Shown here: positions 8,433 to 17,155 of the stretch, one piece after another
How positions within the stretch are numbered: the first letter of the stretch is position 1
Layout of the letters: each line of letters opens with the position of its first letter
NCBI GenBank assembly: GCA_963696405.1
Contig: CAVOJY010000005.1
Span: 496,001 to 560,000 of the forward strand
Reading direction: 5' to 3'
From: CAVOJY01 sp963696405
Lineage (GTDB): Bacteria; Chloroflexota; Limnocylindria; Limnocylindrales; CSP1-4
DNA: 64,000 nt
Made by a program: the position numbers and the translations under genes
Notes under the pieces: generated by a model
Databases searched by the model: none
The model's input: the letters and a program-made list of their open reading frames with translations, nothing else
Told to the model about the DNA's origin: nothing

Positions 8433-8944
8433 GCTCCCTCCCGGCCATCCTGGCCAGGCTCGATCCCCAGTTCCAGCTGGCGTTCGAGGCGCGGCGCCCC
8501 AACCGGACCGAGGCGGCGGCACGGGCTCGAGACGTCGACGCCTACCTTGAGCGTGCTGCGGCGCTGGCGTTGGACGGCTACGACGAGGAGGCGCTCAGCC
8601 GGCACGAGGACGCGCAGATCGCCGCCGCCCGCTCGCTTGAGGCGTTGTTCGGCGCGCGGCTTCGGTCATCGGCGCGGACCGCCGGCCACGTCGCACGCAA
8701 GCACTTCCTCGTGGCCGCATTGCAGGCGAACGGGCTGCCTGCGCCGAGCATTGAGTCGCTCGTTGCCGTGACGCGCCTGCGCAACCTCGTTACCTACGAC
8801 CTGACGGCCGCCGCGCCCTTGCTGGACGCCCGAGCGCTTGACGATGCTCTGCAGGTCAGCGGGACCGTCCGCCGCGGCCTTCGCGCGGTGCTCGAGCGCC
8901 ACGACCCGAGTCGACTGCCGCCCAACGCGGAACGGGCCCCATGA
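8429..8944 (+). CDS. Helical partner of the nucleotidyltransferase, HEPN-like
   Basis: A 171-residue, Ala/Arg/Leu-rich, predicted all-helical protein starting at a GTG that overlaps the upstream stop. Its position after an MNT gene and the segment TRLRNLVTYD resemble HEPN toxins, whose RNase site is R-x(4-6)-H. Here the place of the His is taken by Tyr, so the canonical catalytic pair is not evident. I read it as a divergent HEPN-like partner, possibly a toxin. An unrelated helical adaptor cannot be excluded. Confidence 0.5.
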   Translation: MSSLPAILARLDPQFQLAFEARRPNRTEAAARARDVDAYLERAAALALDGYDEEALSRHEDAQIAAARSLEALFGARLRSSARTAGHVARKHFLVAALQANGLPAPSIESLVAVTRLRNLVTYDLTAAAPLLDARALDDALQVSGTVRRGLRAVLERHDPSRLPPNAERAP

Positions 8945-9032
8945 GACGACGGGACGAGGATCGGCCGACGACGCAAGGCGTGGCTCGCCGGCTCTGGGAG
9001 TAGCCGCCGGAGCCGGTCTGGCAACCTCGCGC

Positions 9033-9261
9033 TCAGTCGCGCAAGAGGCCCCGGACGTCGTCTTCGGTGAGCCGGGCGGACCGCAGGATCGAGCGGACGG
9101 TCCCGGGTCGGAGATCGCCCCGGTGCATGGGCAGAGTCACTCGAAGGCGCGTGCCGTCTTCAAGCAGCTTCGCAAGGTGCCGGTGCGAGCCCACCTGCCG
9201 CACGTCGACGAAGCCGGCACGGTGAAGGGCTCGGAGTAGATCGAGTGACGAGTAACGGCAT
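9033..9261 (-). pseudogene. hicA: HicA-type mRNA interferase toxin, N-terminus out of frame
   Basis: The recognisable HicA part reads LLRALHRAGFVDVRQVGSH onward, with the double-stranded-RNA-binding fold and catalytic His in GSH, and ends near LTEDDVRGLLRD. The only sensible ATG (9259-9261), 12 bp after the hicB stop, is in another frame. Removing one base around 9245-9250 would join them into an ORF of about 76 codons, the normal HicA length. No ATG, GTG or TTG lies in frame close to the domain. It is therefore either a sequence error or an inactivated toxin beside an intact antitoxin. Confidence 0.65.
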
Positions 9262-9273
9262 CGGCCGCTCCCG

Positions 9274-9678
9274 TCACTCGCGGATGGCAGCCTCGATCGA
9301 GATCGAGACCGGCCGCAGGATGAGTCCCGGCTGGCGCAGCAGGTGACTCGGAACGGCGGCGGGTCGGTAGGTCCTGGGAGGACGCGGGTACACGCTGAGG
9401 TTGTTGTCTGCGAGGAAACCATCGAGGCTGTCCGATGCGCCGTGGCGAGCGGCGCTGATGGCGCCCTTGGCTGCCTCGACGATCATCTTGTACGCGTGTT
9501 CGAAGTCGTCGCCTTCGGTGGCGACATTGAACTCCAGGATCTCGCCGCAGACAGCGTCCTCGTCTGGGTACAGCGCCGCGGTCAGGGCGAGGTAGCCCCG
9601 CGACTCAGCTCGGTCCGAGGCCAAGCGGCGGCGAACCTGTGGGCTGTCCCGCGTGGCGCGACTCCTGGTGATCGTCAT
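9274..9678 (-). CDS. hicB: HicB-like antitoxin
   Basis: A 134-residue protein directly upstream of hicA. The central segment LTAALYPDEDAVCGEILEFN followed by VATEGDDFEHAYKMI fits the partly degraded RNase-H-like fold of HicB, which binds and neutralises HicA. The C-terminal 40 residues are Pro/Arg-rich and do not show a clear ribbon-helix-helix, so autoregulation is uncertain. Gene order antitoxin then toxin is one of the two known arrangements. The family call is by motif similarity only. Confidence 0.6.
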   Translation of the reverse strand: MTITRSRATRDSPQVRRRLASDRAESRGYLALTAALYPDEDAVCGEILEFNVATEGDDFEHAYKMIVEAAKGAISAARHGASDSLDGFLADNNLSVYPRPPRTYRPAAVPSHLLRQPGLILRPVSISIEAAIRE

Positions 9679-9724
9679 GTCGAGGACATCGTACTTCCGC
9701 TGACTTCACCGCGGCTTCCCGGTC

Positions 9725-12424
9725 TCACTCCGCGATGAGCGTCCCCGCCATGCGCTGGGGGCCGCGGCCGCCGGGGCCGCACATGATCTCGTAGGACCCC
9801 GGCGCGCCGACCTGGAACCGCACCTTCTGGGTTGTGCCCGGGCGCGGGTTCCACATCACGTCGGGCAGGCCCTCCACCATGCAGACCTCCACCGCGGCAC
9901 CGTCGTTCGTGGCGCGCAGGACCACGGTTCCGCCGGTCCGAACGCGGACCTCCGCGGACATCCCGTTGAGCTGGCTGGAGCGAACCGCCACCTGCTGGGC
10001 GGACGCGTCCACGGCGCGGTCCGCGGCGATGAACGCGGCGCCCAGGACGAGGGCGCCTGCGGCGACCAACGCGAGGTAGCCCATGTCCCGGAGGCGCTGA
10101 CCGGCCCCCGGGCGGAGCAGGCGCGCCGCACCCGGGCGCGGATCGAACCCGCGGAGCCGGAGCGAGTTCGTGACGACACTCACCGAGCTGAGCGCCATGG
10201 CGCCCGCCGCGAGCGCCGGGTTGAGGAGCGTGCCGGTGAATGGATACAGGACGCCCATGGCGACCGGGATGAGGAGAACGTTGTAGCCGAACGCCCAGGC
10301 CAGGTTCTGGCGGATGACGGCGATGGTGCGCCGCGACAGCGCGACCGCCGACGCGATCCCCCTGGGGTCGCCTCCGACGAGCGTCACGTCGGACGCTTCG
10401 ATTGCGACGTCCGCCCCGGTCCCGATGGCGATCCCGACATCCGCCTGCGCGAGGGCCGGCGCATCGTTGATCCCGTCGCCGACCATGGCCACGCGCCGGC
10501 CCCCGGCCTGGAGCGCGGCCACCCGTTCGGCCTTCCCGCCGGGGAGGACCTCGGCCATGACCCGGTCCGCCGGGATCCCCACCTCGCGTGCCACCGCCTC
10601 GGCCGTCGCGCGCCGGTCCCCGGTCACCAGCCACGTCTCGAGACCGCCGGCGGTGAGCTCCTGCACCGCGGCGGCCGCCTCCGGTTTCACCGGGTCGGCC
10701 ACGAGCATCACGCCGGCGAGCGCGCCGCCGACCGCGATGAACACCGGTGTCTCCGCCCGGGCCGCTCCCTCGGTCACCGCCGCATCGAGCGAGGCGGTCC
10801 CGATCCCGCGGTCGGCGAGGAACCGGGCGTTCCCCACCAGCACTTCTCGCCCCTCGACGGTCGCGCGGACGCCACCGCCGGCGAACGCCTCGAACCCCTC
10901 GACCTCGCGCAACCCGAGCCCGTCGACCTGCGCGGCGGCCGCGATCGCCGCGGCCAGCGGGTGCTCGCTGCGCCGCTCCACCGAACCGGCGACATCGAGC
11001 AGCTCCGGCAGATCGAACCCCGGCGCGGGCACCACGGCCGTCACGGCCGGCTTCCCGAGCGTGAGCGTCCCCGTCTTGTCAAGGATGACGGCGGACACCT
11101 CGTGGGCCGCCTCGAGCGCCTGGCCCCCCCGGAAGAGCACCCCGGCCTCCGCGCCCTTGCCGGTGCCGACCATGATCGCCGTCGGCGTCGCCAGCCCCAT
11201 CGCGCAGGGGCAGGCGATCACGAGCACCGCGATCGTCGTCGTGAGCGCGTACGTGAGGCGCGGCTCCGGCCCCGCGACCATCCAGATGACGAAGGTCGCG
11301 GCGGCGACGAGGAGCACGAGCGGCACGAATCGGGCGCTGATCCGGTCGGCCGTCCGCTGGATGGGCGCCTTCGACCCCTGCGCCGCCTGGACCATGCGGA
11401 CGATCTGGGCGAGGGCGGTGTCGCGACCGACGCGGGTCGCCCGGAACAGGAACGAGCCGGTCGTGTTGAGGGTGGCCCCGATGACCTCGTCCCCGGGCGC
11501 CTTGGCCACCGGGATCGCCTCTCCGGTGAGCATCGACTCGTCGACCGCCGACGCGCCGTCGACCACGACCCCGTCGACCGGCACCTTCTCGCCCGGCCGG
11601 ACCCGGATGACGTCGCCCGGCTGGACCTCCGCGATCAGCACGTCGATCTCGACATCGCCGCGGACCACCCGGGCCGACTTCGCCTGGAGGCCGAGCAGCT
11701 GCTTCACCGCTCCCACGGTACGGCTCTTCGCCCGGGCCTCGAGCCACCGGCCGAAGAGGATGAGCCCGATGATGATGGTGGACGAGTCGAAGTAGGTGTC
11801 GACCGGGAGGCCGGCCGCCAGGAAGAGCTCCGGCGCCATGGTCACGGCCACGCTGTACCCCCAGGCGGCGCTCGTCCCCAGGGCGACGAGCGTGTCCATG
11901 GTGGCCGTGCCGTGACGGGCGGCGCGGATGGCGGCCCGGTAGAAGCGGGCGCCGGCCCAGAACTGGACGAAGGTCGCCGGCCACATGACAAGCCGGTTCA
12001 CGTCCTCCATCCCGAGCGGCCGGCCCGGCCAGAACATGAGCAGCATGATGGCGGCCGCCAGGCTGAGGCTGACAAGGGCCTGGATGCCGAGCTCGCGCAT
12101 CTCGCGGGCTCGTTCAAGGTCCTCGGGCGTCTGCTCGTCGGCTGTGGGGAGCGCTCCTGCGTCCGCCGACCCCGCGGCGGCCCCGGGCCGAACGTCGTAC
12201 CCCGCCGCTTCGATGGCCTTCACCAGCTCGTTGCGCCCGGCCAGGGACGGCAGGTAGCGAATGGTCGCGACCTCGGTGGCGAGGTTGACGCTCGCCTCCT
12301 CCACTCCGTCGGTCTTCCGCAGGAACCGCTCGATGCGGTTCACGCAGGACGCGCAGGTCATGCCCTCGATGGGCAGGGCGATCTCGGCGGACTGGGAGGC
12401 GGGGGGCGCAGCGCTATCTGACAT
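9725..12424 (-). CDS. copA: Copper-type P1B-ATPase with cupredoxin-like C-terminal extension
   Basis: A metal-exporting P-type ATPase of 899 residues in the inner membrane. It has one N-terminal HMA domain (GMTCASC, Cys24 and Cys27), the CPC ion site in IACPCAMGLATPT, the phosphorylation motif DKTGTLT, the SEHPL nucleotide motif and GDGINDAPAL. This is the Cu(I) subclass. After the usual last helix there is an additional hydrophobic segment (DMGYLALVAAGALVLGAAF) and about 100 residues resembling a cupredoxin, ending YEIMCGPGGRGPQRM. The Cys and Met ligands are present but I do not see the usual histidines. The start codon overlaps a CsoR-like palindrome, consistent with copper induction. This tail is an unusual fusion. 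Confidence 0.9.
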   Translation of the reverse strand: MSDSAAPPASQSAEIALPIEGMTCASCVNRIERFLRKTDGVEEASVNLATEVATIRYLPSLAGRNELVKAIEAAGYDVRPGAAAGSADAGALPTADEQTPEDLERAREMRELGIQALVSLSLAAAIMLLMFWPGRPLGMEDVNRLVMWPATFVQFWAGARFYRAAIRAARHGTATMDTLVALGTSAAWGYSVAVTMAPELFLAAGLPVDTYFDSSTIIIGLILFGRWLEARAKSRTVGAVKQLLGLQAKSARVVRGDVEIDVLIAEVQPGDVIRVRPGEKVPVDGVVVDGASAVDESMLTGEAIPVAKAPGDEVIGATLNTTGSFLFRATRVGRDTALAQIVRMVQAAQGSKAPIQRTADRISARFVPLVLLVAAATFVIWMVAGPEPRLTYALTTTIAVLVIACPCAMGLATPTAIMVGTGKGAEAGVLFRGGQALEAAHEVSAVILDKTGTLTLGKPAVTAVVPAPGFDLPELLDVAGSVERRSEHPLAAAIAAAAQVDGLGLREVEGFEAFAGGGVRATVEGREVLVGNARFLADRGIGTASLDAAVTEGAARAETPVFIAVGGALAGVMLVADPVKPEAAAAVQELTAGGLETWLVTGDRRATAEAVAREVGIPADRVMAEVLPGGKAERVAALQAGGRRVAMVGDGINDAPALAQADVGIAIGTGADVAIEASDVTLVGGDPRGIASAVALSRRTIAVIRQNLAWAFGYNVLLIPVAMGVLYPFTGTLLNPALAAGAMALSSVSVVTNSLRLRGFDPRPGAARLLRPGAGQRLRDMGYLALVAAGALVLGAAFIAADRAVDASAQQVAVRSSQLNGMSAEVRVRTGGTVVLRATNDGAAVEVCMVEGLPDVMWNPRPGTTQKVRFQVGAPGSYEIMCGPGGRGPQRMAGTLIAE

Positions 12425-12439
12425 ACTCGGGGGGAGTAT
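12423..12439. promoter_or_regulatory. CsoR-like copper operator
   Basis: A perfect interrupted palindrome, ATACTC-GGGGG-GAGTAT, overlaps the copA start and lies 22 bp before the divergent antiporter start. It resembles CsoR operators, which have ATAC/GTAT ends around a G/C-rich centre. No csoR gene is in the window. It may control both divergent genes. Confidence 0.65.
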
Positions 12440-12461
12440 ATCGCACGGTACGATCGGGACC

Positions 12462-13631
12462 ATGGAGTCGACTGCGGCCGCCGTCGCCGAACTCGGGCTG
12501 GTCCTGCTGCTCGCCGCCGGCGCCGGCTGGCTCGCCCGACGAGTCGGCCTGCCCGCCGTCCTCGGGTACCTCGGGGTGGGCCTCGCCGTCTCGCCCTTCA
12601 CCCCGGGCTACGTCGCGAACCGCGAGCAGATCCAGCTGCTCGCCGATGTCGGCGTGGTCCTCCTCCTGTTCGAGGTCGGCATCGAGATCGACGTTCGGCG
12701 GCTGCGCACCGAGCAGCACCGGCTGTTCTGGCTCGTCCCGGCCCAGATGGTCATCGGCACTGCCGTTGCCGGAGGGGCGCTCTACGCGGCGGGTCTCTCG
12801 CCGGCGGGTTCGGCCATCATCGGGCTCTGCGTCGCGATGTCGTCCACCGTCGTCGTCGTCAACATCACGCGCAGCGTCCGACGCACCACCGATCCCGGGA
12901 CGGAGCGCGAGATGCTCGGGTGGAGCCTCCTCCAGGACGTGACGCTGGTGGTGATGGCGACCGTGCTGCTGGCGATCGCCGGCGCGGACACGCGATCGCC
13001 GGGCGACCTCGCGCTCGGCGTCATGGTCTTCGCCGCCGTGGTGGTCGCCGTGTCCTGGGCGCTTCCGCGGGTCCTCGCCGCCCTGCGAACCCAGCACGAC
13101 CTCTTCCTCATCGTCTCGGTTGCGATCGGCCTGGCAATCGCCGGGGTCGGGGCCGCCGTGCTTCACCTGCCCCTCGCGCTGGCGGCGTTCATCGCGGGTC
13201 TCGCCATCACCGAGAGCGACGAAGCGACAGAGGCCCGTCAGCGCCTGCTCCCCTTCCGGGACCTGCTCGCGGTGCTCTTCTTCGTGGCCATCGGCACCCT
13301 GATCAATCCAGTGGTGCTCGGGCGGAGCCTGGGCTGGCTGGGACTCCTGCTCGCGCTCGTGATCGTCGCGAAGAGCCTCGTCGTCTACATCCTTGCGCGC
13401 GCCGCGCGCCTCCCGGCCCGCCCACTGCAGCTGGCCATCGGCCTGTCCCAGGTCGGCGAGTTCAGCTTCGTTCTTGCGGCCGCCGCCCGGAGCCTGGGGG
13501 TGATCGGTGAGGATGTCTACGTCGCGGTGCTCGCGGCGGTGGCGGTGACCATCGGCGTGTCCGCGGTTGGCGTCAGGCTCGTCGGCCGGGGGGCTGCCGA
13601 CGGACCTGCGGAACTGGCCGTGGTGCCATGA
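12462..13631 (+). CDS. Kef-type cation:proton antiporter (CPA2 family)
   Basis: A 389-residue integral membrane protein with about 12 hydrophobic segments and typical CPA2 sequence: LLADVGVVLLLFEVGIEIDV near residue 50 and LALAAFIAGLAITESD around residue 240. It lacks the C-terminal TrkA-N/RCK domains of full KefB/KefC, so it resembles the membrane-only members. The ATG at 12462 has little leader and lies close to the copper operator. The stop overlaps the ogt start (ATGA). The exchanged ion (K+ or Na+) cannot be told from sequence. Confidence 0.85.
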   Translation: MESTAAAVAELGLVLLLAAGAGWLARRVGLPAVLGYLGVGLAVSPFTPGYVANREQIQLLADVGVVLLLFEVGIEIDVRRLRTEQHRLFWLVPAQMVIGTAVAGGALYAAGLSPAGSAIIGLCVAMSSTVVVVNITRSVRRTTDPGTEREMLGWSLLQDVTLVVMATVLLAIAGADTRSPGDLALGVMVFAAVVVAVSWALPRVLAALRTQHDLFLIVSVAIGLAIAGVGAAVLHLPLALAAFIAGLAITESDEATEARQRLLPFRDLLAVLFFVAIGTLINPVVLGRSLGWLGLLLALVIVAKSLVVYILARAARLPARPLQLAIGLSQVGEFSFVLAAAARSLGVIGEDVYVAVLAAVAVTIGVSAVGVRLVGRGAADGPAELAVVP

Positions 13632-14237
13632 TTGCCGCCGCCTTCGCCACGGTCCCCGCGCCCTGGGGGCTCATCCACGTGGCGGTCACCGAGCGCGGGG
13701 TCGTGGAGATCTCCCCCTGGGACGACACGGCCACGTTCGCTGAAGCGCTCGCGTGGCGCTTGAGGGGCCGCGTCGTGCCGGACGGTCCCGAGGTGCCCGA
13801 ACCATGGCGCCCGGTTCTCCAGCGAGCCCGGACTCGAGCTGGCCGAGTACATCGCCGGCGATCGCCGCTCGTTTGACCTGCCCCTCGATCTCCGCGGCCT
13901 GAGCGGCTGGGAACGGCGCGTCCTGGAGGGCGCGGCGTCGGTCGGCTACGGCGAGGTCATCACGTACGGGCAGCTTGCCGCGCTCGTGGGCAAGCCCCGG
14001 GCCGCTCGCGCGGTGGGCAACGCGATGGGCCGCAACTCGATCGCCCTGGTCATCCCGTGCCACCGCGTCGTCGCGGCCGACGGGTCGGTCGGTGGGTACG
14101 GAGGATCGAGCGCCAGAGGGCGCGAGGCCGCGCGGGAGATCAAGCGGATGCTGCTGCGCCTCGAAGGGGTCGAGCTACCGGCCGTCGCTACCAGTCGAAC
14201 TCGCCGTCCTCGATCCGCGCCCGCTGTTCCTCGCTGA
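13628..14237 (+). pseudogene. ogt: Methylated-DNA-protein-cysteine methyltransferase, frameshifted
   Basis: Ogt/MGMT transfers alkyl groups from O6-alkylguanine to its own cysteine. The C-terminal part carries the helix-turn-helix (GKPRAARAVGNAMGRNSIA) and the acceptor motif IPCHRVVAADGSVGGYGG. The N-terminal part, MIAAAFATVPAPWGLIHVAV, reads in a different frame from the ATG at 13628. The frames meet at about 13820-13835; dropping one base there gives an uninterrupted protein of about 202 residues. No in-frame stops occur, so an assembly error is the simplest reading. The start overlaps the antiporter stop by 4 bp. Confidence 0.85.
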
Positions 14238-14457
14238 GCGCGGGCCAGAGCTCGTCCATCTGGTCCCGGATCTGCCGACCCGCAAGTCGGTCGCCGGCGG
14301 TGTCCGCGGCGCGCAGCAGACGCGCAAGCTCAGCGTAGTCCTCCAGGATGGCCTGGGGATCCACAGCGCCGACGCCCCCCGAGGACGAGCCCGGCTCATC
14401 GACGAGGTCGTCGGGGTCAACCGTCAGGTCAGAACCGGGGCGGTCGGGTCCGGACAT
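14188..14457 (-). CDS. Small acidic hypothetical protein
   Basis: An 89-residue acidic, soluble protein starting MSGPDRPGSDLTVDPDD with a predicted helical second half (ILEDYAELARLLRAADTAGD) and the tail RARIEDGEFDW. No family recognised. Its 3' end overlaps the converging end of ogt by about 50 bp. Support is coding-like composition and a good start; function unknown. Confidence 0.5.
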   Translation of the reverse strand: MSGPDRPGSDLTVDPDDLVDEPGSSSGGVGAVDPQAILEDYAELARLLRAADTAGDRLAGRQIRDQMDELWPALSEEQRARIEDGEFDW

Positions 14458-14682
14458 CTCGTACCTCCGATCGGGCGGGGGTGTCGACCCGTACAGCGTA
14501 CGCCACCGCTGGCCGACAAGCGGGTGGGTTCCGCGGACGAGAGCGCGGGGCATAGATGCCGCGTCGGGTTGGGGTGCGGCCACACGACCCGGCGTCGAGC
14601 GGACGCCCCGGCCAAGGGTCAAACCGCCGCCTTGATCCCGGGTCGAGCGGACGCCCAGACCCGGTGTCGAACCGCCGGGCGG

Positions 14683-15024
14683 TCAGGTGCGCAGGACCGG
14701 CCGCATCGGGTAAATCCCGATCACGACGGGAATTGGCGGGTCCTTGCAGAGCTCGAACCCGATGTCGTTCTGCCGGTGCAACTCCTGCAGCATCCGGCTC
14801 TCCCGCTCGGGGAGGCCCATGAACACCGGGCCGTCCGGCGTCCCGATCATCGACACGTCGTCGGCCTCGCCGTTCAGCTCGAAGCGTCGGCGGAGTTCGT
14901 GGAGCGGGACGTACGGTCGCGACCGGATGAAACGGCGGAGCTGCGAGGCCGTGCAGTACCGCTGCGCGGCGGCGGCCTCTGACACGTCGTTCAGGGCATC
15001 GGACGGCTGGTCCGGGTGGGTCAT
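14683..15024 (-). CDS. Hypothetical protein of 113 residues
   Basis: A soluble protein beginning MTHPDQPSDALNDVSEAAAA. It contains RRFELNGEADDVSMIGTPDG and FMGLPERESRMLQELHRQ, a non-random amphipathic pattern suggesting a folded domain. I do not recognise a family. Between it and the preceding gene (14458-14682) lies only a short duplicated stretch (TCGAGCGGACGCC at about 14593 and 14643). Confidence 0.5.
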   Translation of the reverse strand: MTHPDQPSDALNDVSEAAAAQRYCTASQLRRFIRSRPYVPLHELRRRFELNGEADDVSMIGTPDGPVFMGLPERESRMLQELHRQNDIGFELCKDPPIPVVIGIYPMRPVLRT

Positions 15025-15180
15025 TGCTGCCTGACGGTGGGGGCGCCTGGCACGGCGCGGGAGGACACGAACGATGTGACGGTCGATGTGCCGGCTGCCG
15101 GCGATCCCGGCTGGGACGGCTCGATGATAACACCGGGCTGCTCCAGGCCCGGCAGGTCCGGCGGGCCGTTCGCGACTGCA

Positions 15181-15230
15181 AGCGGCAGTCAGCGGCCGTC
15201 AGCGGCCGTCCGCCGCCGTCAGCGGCCGTC
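15181..15230. repeat. 10-bp tandem repeat (AGCGGCCGTC)
   Basis: Five consecutive 10-bp units, the first and fourth variant, run into the last codons and stop of the M24 peptidase gene on the minus strand. This is a simple repeat with no evident function; it may alter the peptidase C-terminus by slippage. Confidence 0.75.
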
Positions 15231-16476
15231 GACGACGGCAAGCTCCCTCGCGACAGCGTTCAGGACATCCGGCCCGTCCGGGCCGCAGACGACGATGTCC
15301 TCGATCCGCGCCCCGTACCGCCCATCGAGGTAGATGCCGGGCTCGACGCTGAAGGCGAACCCCTCCCGGAGCCGCTCAGCGTTGCCGGCCACGATGTAGG
15401 GGTCCTCGTGCTCCTCGAGGCCGATGCCGTGGCCGGTCCGGTGGATGAACCGCGGGCCGTATCCCTCGGCGGTGATCACGTCACGGGCGACCGCGTCGAT
15501 GCGCTCGCACGTCACCCCCGGCCGGACGGCCGCGACCGCCTGCTCCTGCGCCCGCTGCACGACGCCGTAGAGGTGGCGGAACTCGGCGTCGGGCTCCGCC
15601 TCGCCGCCGGACACCCAGATCGTCCGGGTGACATCGGAGCCGTACCCGCCGATCGTGCCGCCGATGTCGAAGACGATGGGCTCACCGGCCTCGACGACCC
15701 GCTCGGACGCCTCGTGGTGCGGCGAGGCCGAGTTCGGCCCGCTGCCCACGATCGAGAAGGCGGCCGAATCGTGCCCTTCCGCCACGAGCCGCTCGCGGAC
15801 CTCGCGGGCGATGTCGATCTCGGAGCGCCCGATCAGGCGGCCGGCGACAAGCGCGTCGATCACGCGATCGGCGGCGCCCGCGGCCTGTCGCAGGAGGGCG
15901 ACCTCGTCGGCATCCTTCTGCATCCGAAGCTCGCGGAGGACGGTCGAGGCCAGGTTGAAGGCCGCGCCCGCGAAGGAGCCCTGGAGCCGCAGGAGAAAGG
16001 ACGCCCAGAGACGATCCGAGACCAGGAGCCGGCGGTGACCGCGGCCTGGCGGTCGCGAGCTGGCACCAACAGCGGCGCCACCCGGGGCGGGCGGAGGACC
16101 CGCCCGGTCGCCGCCGGGCTCGCCGAATCGATCGCCGCCCGAGTAGGTGGTCACCCGGCCGGCGACGATCGGCAGAACGAGGGCCACCGGGTCATCCGTC
16201 TCGTCCCACGCGACGAGTCCCGACGGCGCCGTCCTCGACCGCCTCGGCGCACGCGGCGCGGGCGAGTTCCAGTCGCGGGACGAGGAGCGCGGCCTGGCCG
16301 TCGCGGGGCAGGACCAGCATGGTCAGCCGCTCGAGCGGAAGCGCCTCGTAGCCGGTGAGCCAGCGCAGGTCCGCCCCCACGCCGACGAGCAGCGCGTCGG
16401 CCTCAGCGGCCGCGAGCGCCTCGCGGGCAGCCGCCAGCCGCGCCTCGTAACGCTCGGGCGGGATGTGTGACGTCAC
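15219..16476 (-). pseudogene. pepP: M24 family metallopeptidase (Xaa-Pro aminopeptidase), frameshifted
   Basis: A 'pita-bread' dimetal peptidase that removes N-terminal residues before proline. The five metal ligands are visible: two Asp in FDIGGTIGGYGSDVTRTIW, His in HRTGHGIGLEEHEDP, Glu in VEPGIY and Glu in ARIEDIV. The creatinase-like N-terminal domain (GTG at 16476, VTSHIPPERYEARL) is in a different frame; the junction is near 16210-16220. Removing one base there gives AVGLVAWDETDDP and restores an ORF of about 419 codons. The start overlaps korC by about 74 bp. Confidence 0.85.
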
Positions 16477-17155
16477 GCCGGCACGCGCCTTCCGCGGCGG
16501 AAGCCGGTGTACCGGCGGCGCCGGCAGCGGCCGCCACGCCCGCAGCGCCCGTCGCCCCGGCGAAGGCGATGGCATCCTTCGGCGCCGCGCCCGCGAGCAC
16601 CTGCGCCGCGTACCGCGCAGCAAACTCCGCGGCGGCGTCCTCCGGCACGATGTGCCGGATGTCGGAGGGCGACAGGTCGTATCCGTAGCGAACCGCGGCC
16701 ATGTTCTCGTCGCGCCACTTTGCCGGCAGCGACGCGGCGAGCACCTGTTCGTCCAGCTCAACCCCCGAGAGCCGCAACAGGCGTCCCAGCGCGATCATGT
16801 TCCCGAACAGATCGCGTCCGAAGAGCTTCACGCCAAGCTCGAGGAACGGGATCTCCTCGGCGTTCTCGCCGTCCTTGGCCAGCCCGACATCGCAGACGAC
16901 GTAACGGCTCTCCAGGTGGTTCGGACCCCGGTCCGCAAGTCGAAGCGTCACGTCCGCATGCTCGACGACCGGGTTGGCAACCGGATCTTCGCCGTACCTG
17001 AGGAACGCCTCGCTCATGCCGCCGCGGACGCTCGAGTCGTAGTCGTACAGGAGCGTCACCTGGTAGCCCAGGTGACCCAGGAGCGTGGCCATCGTGTTTC
17101 CGATGACGCGGACCCCCTGGCCGCCCACGCCGTCGATGACGATCGCGCGCTCCAT
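16403..17155 (-). CDS. korC: 2-oxoacid:ferredoxin oxidoreductase, gamma subunit
   Basis: The gamma subunit (250 residues) of the multi-subunit 2-oxoacid:ferredoxin oxidoreductase helps join the catalytic halves and bind CoA. The start MERAIVIDGVGGQGVRVIGN is the family's nucleotide-like glycine motif. About 55 Ala-rich residues follow the conserved domain at the C-terminus and overlap the peptidase start. The ATG shares one base with the korB stop (TAATG), showing tight coupling in korD-korA-korB-korC. Confidence 0.88.
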   Translation of the reverse strand: MERAIVIDGVGGQGVRVIGNTMATLLGHLGYQVTLLYDYDSSVRGGMSEAFLRYGEDPVANPVVEHADVTLRLADRGPNHLESRYVVCDVGLAKDGENAEEIPFLELGVKLFGRDLFGNMIALGRLLRLSGVELDEQVLAASLPAKWRDENMAAVRYGYDLSPSDIRHIVPEDAAAEFAARYAAQVLAGAAPKDAIAFAGATGAAGVAAAAGAAGTPASAAEGACRRDVTHPARALRGAAGGCPRGARGR

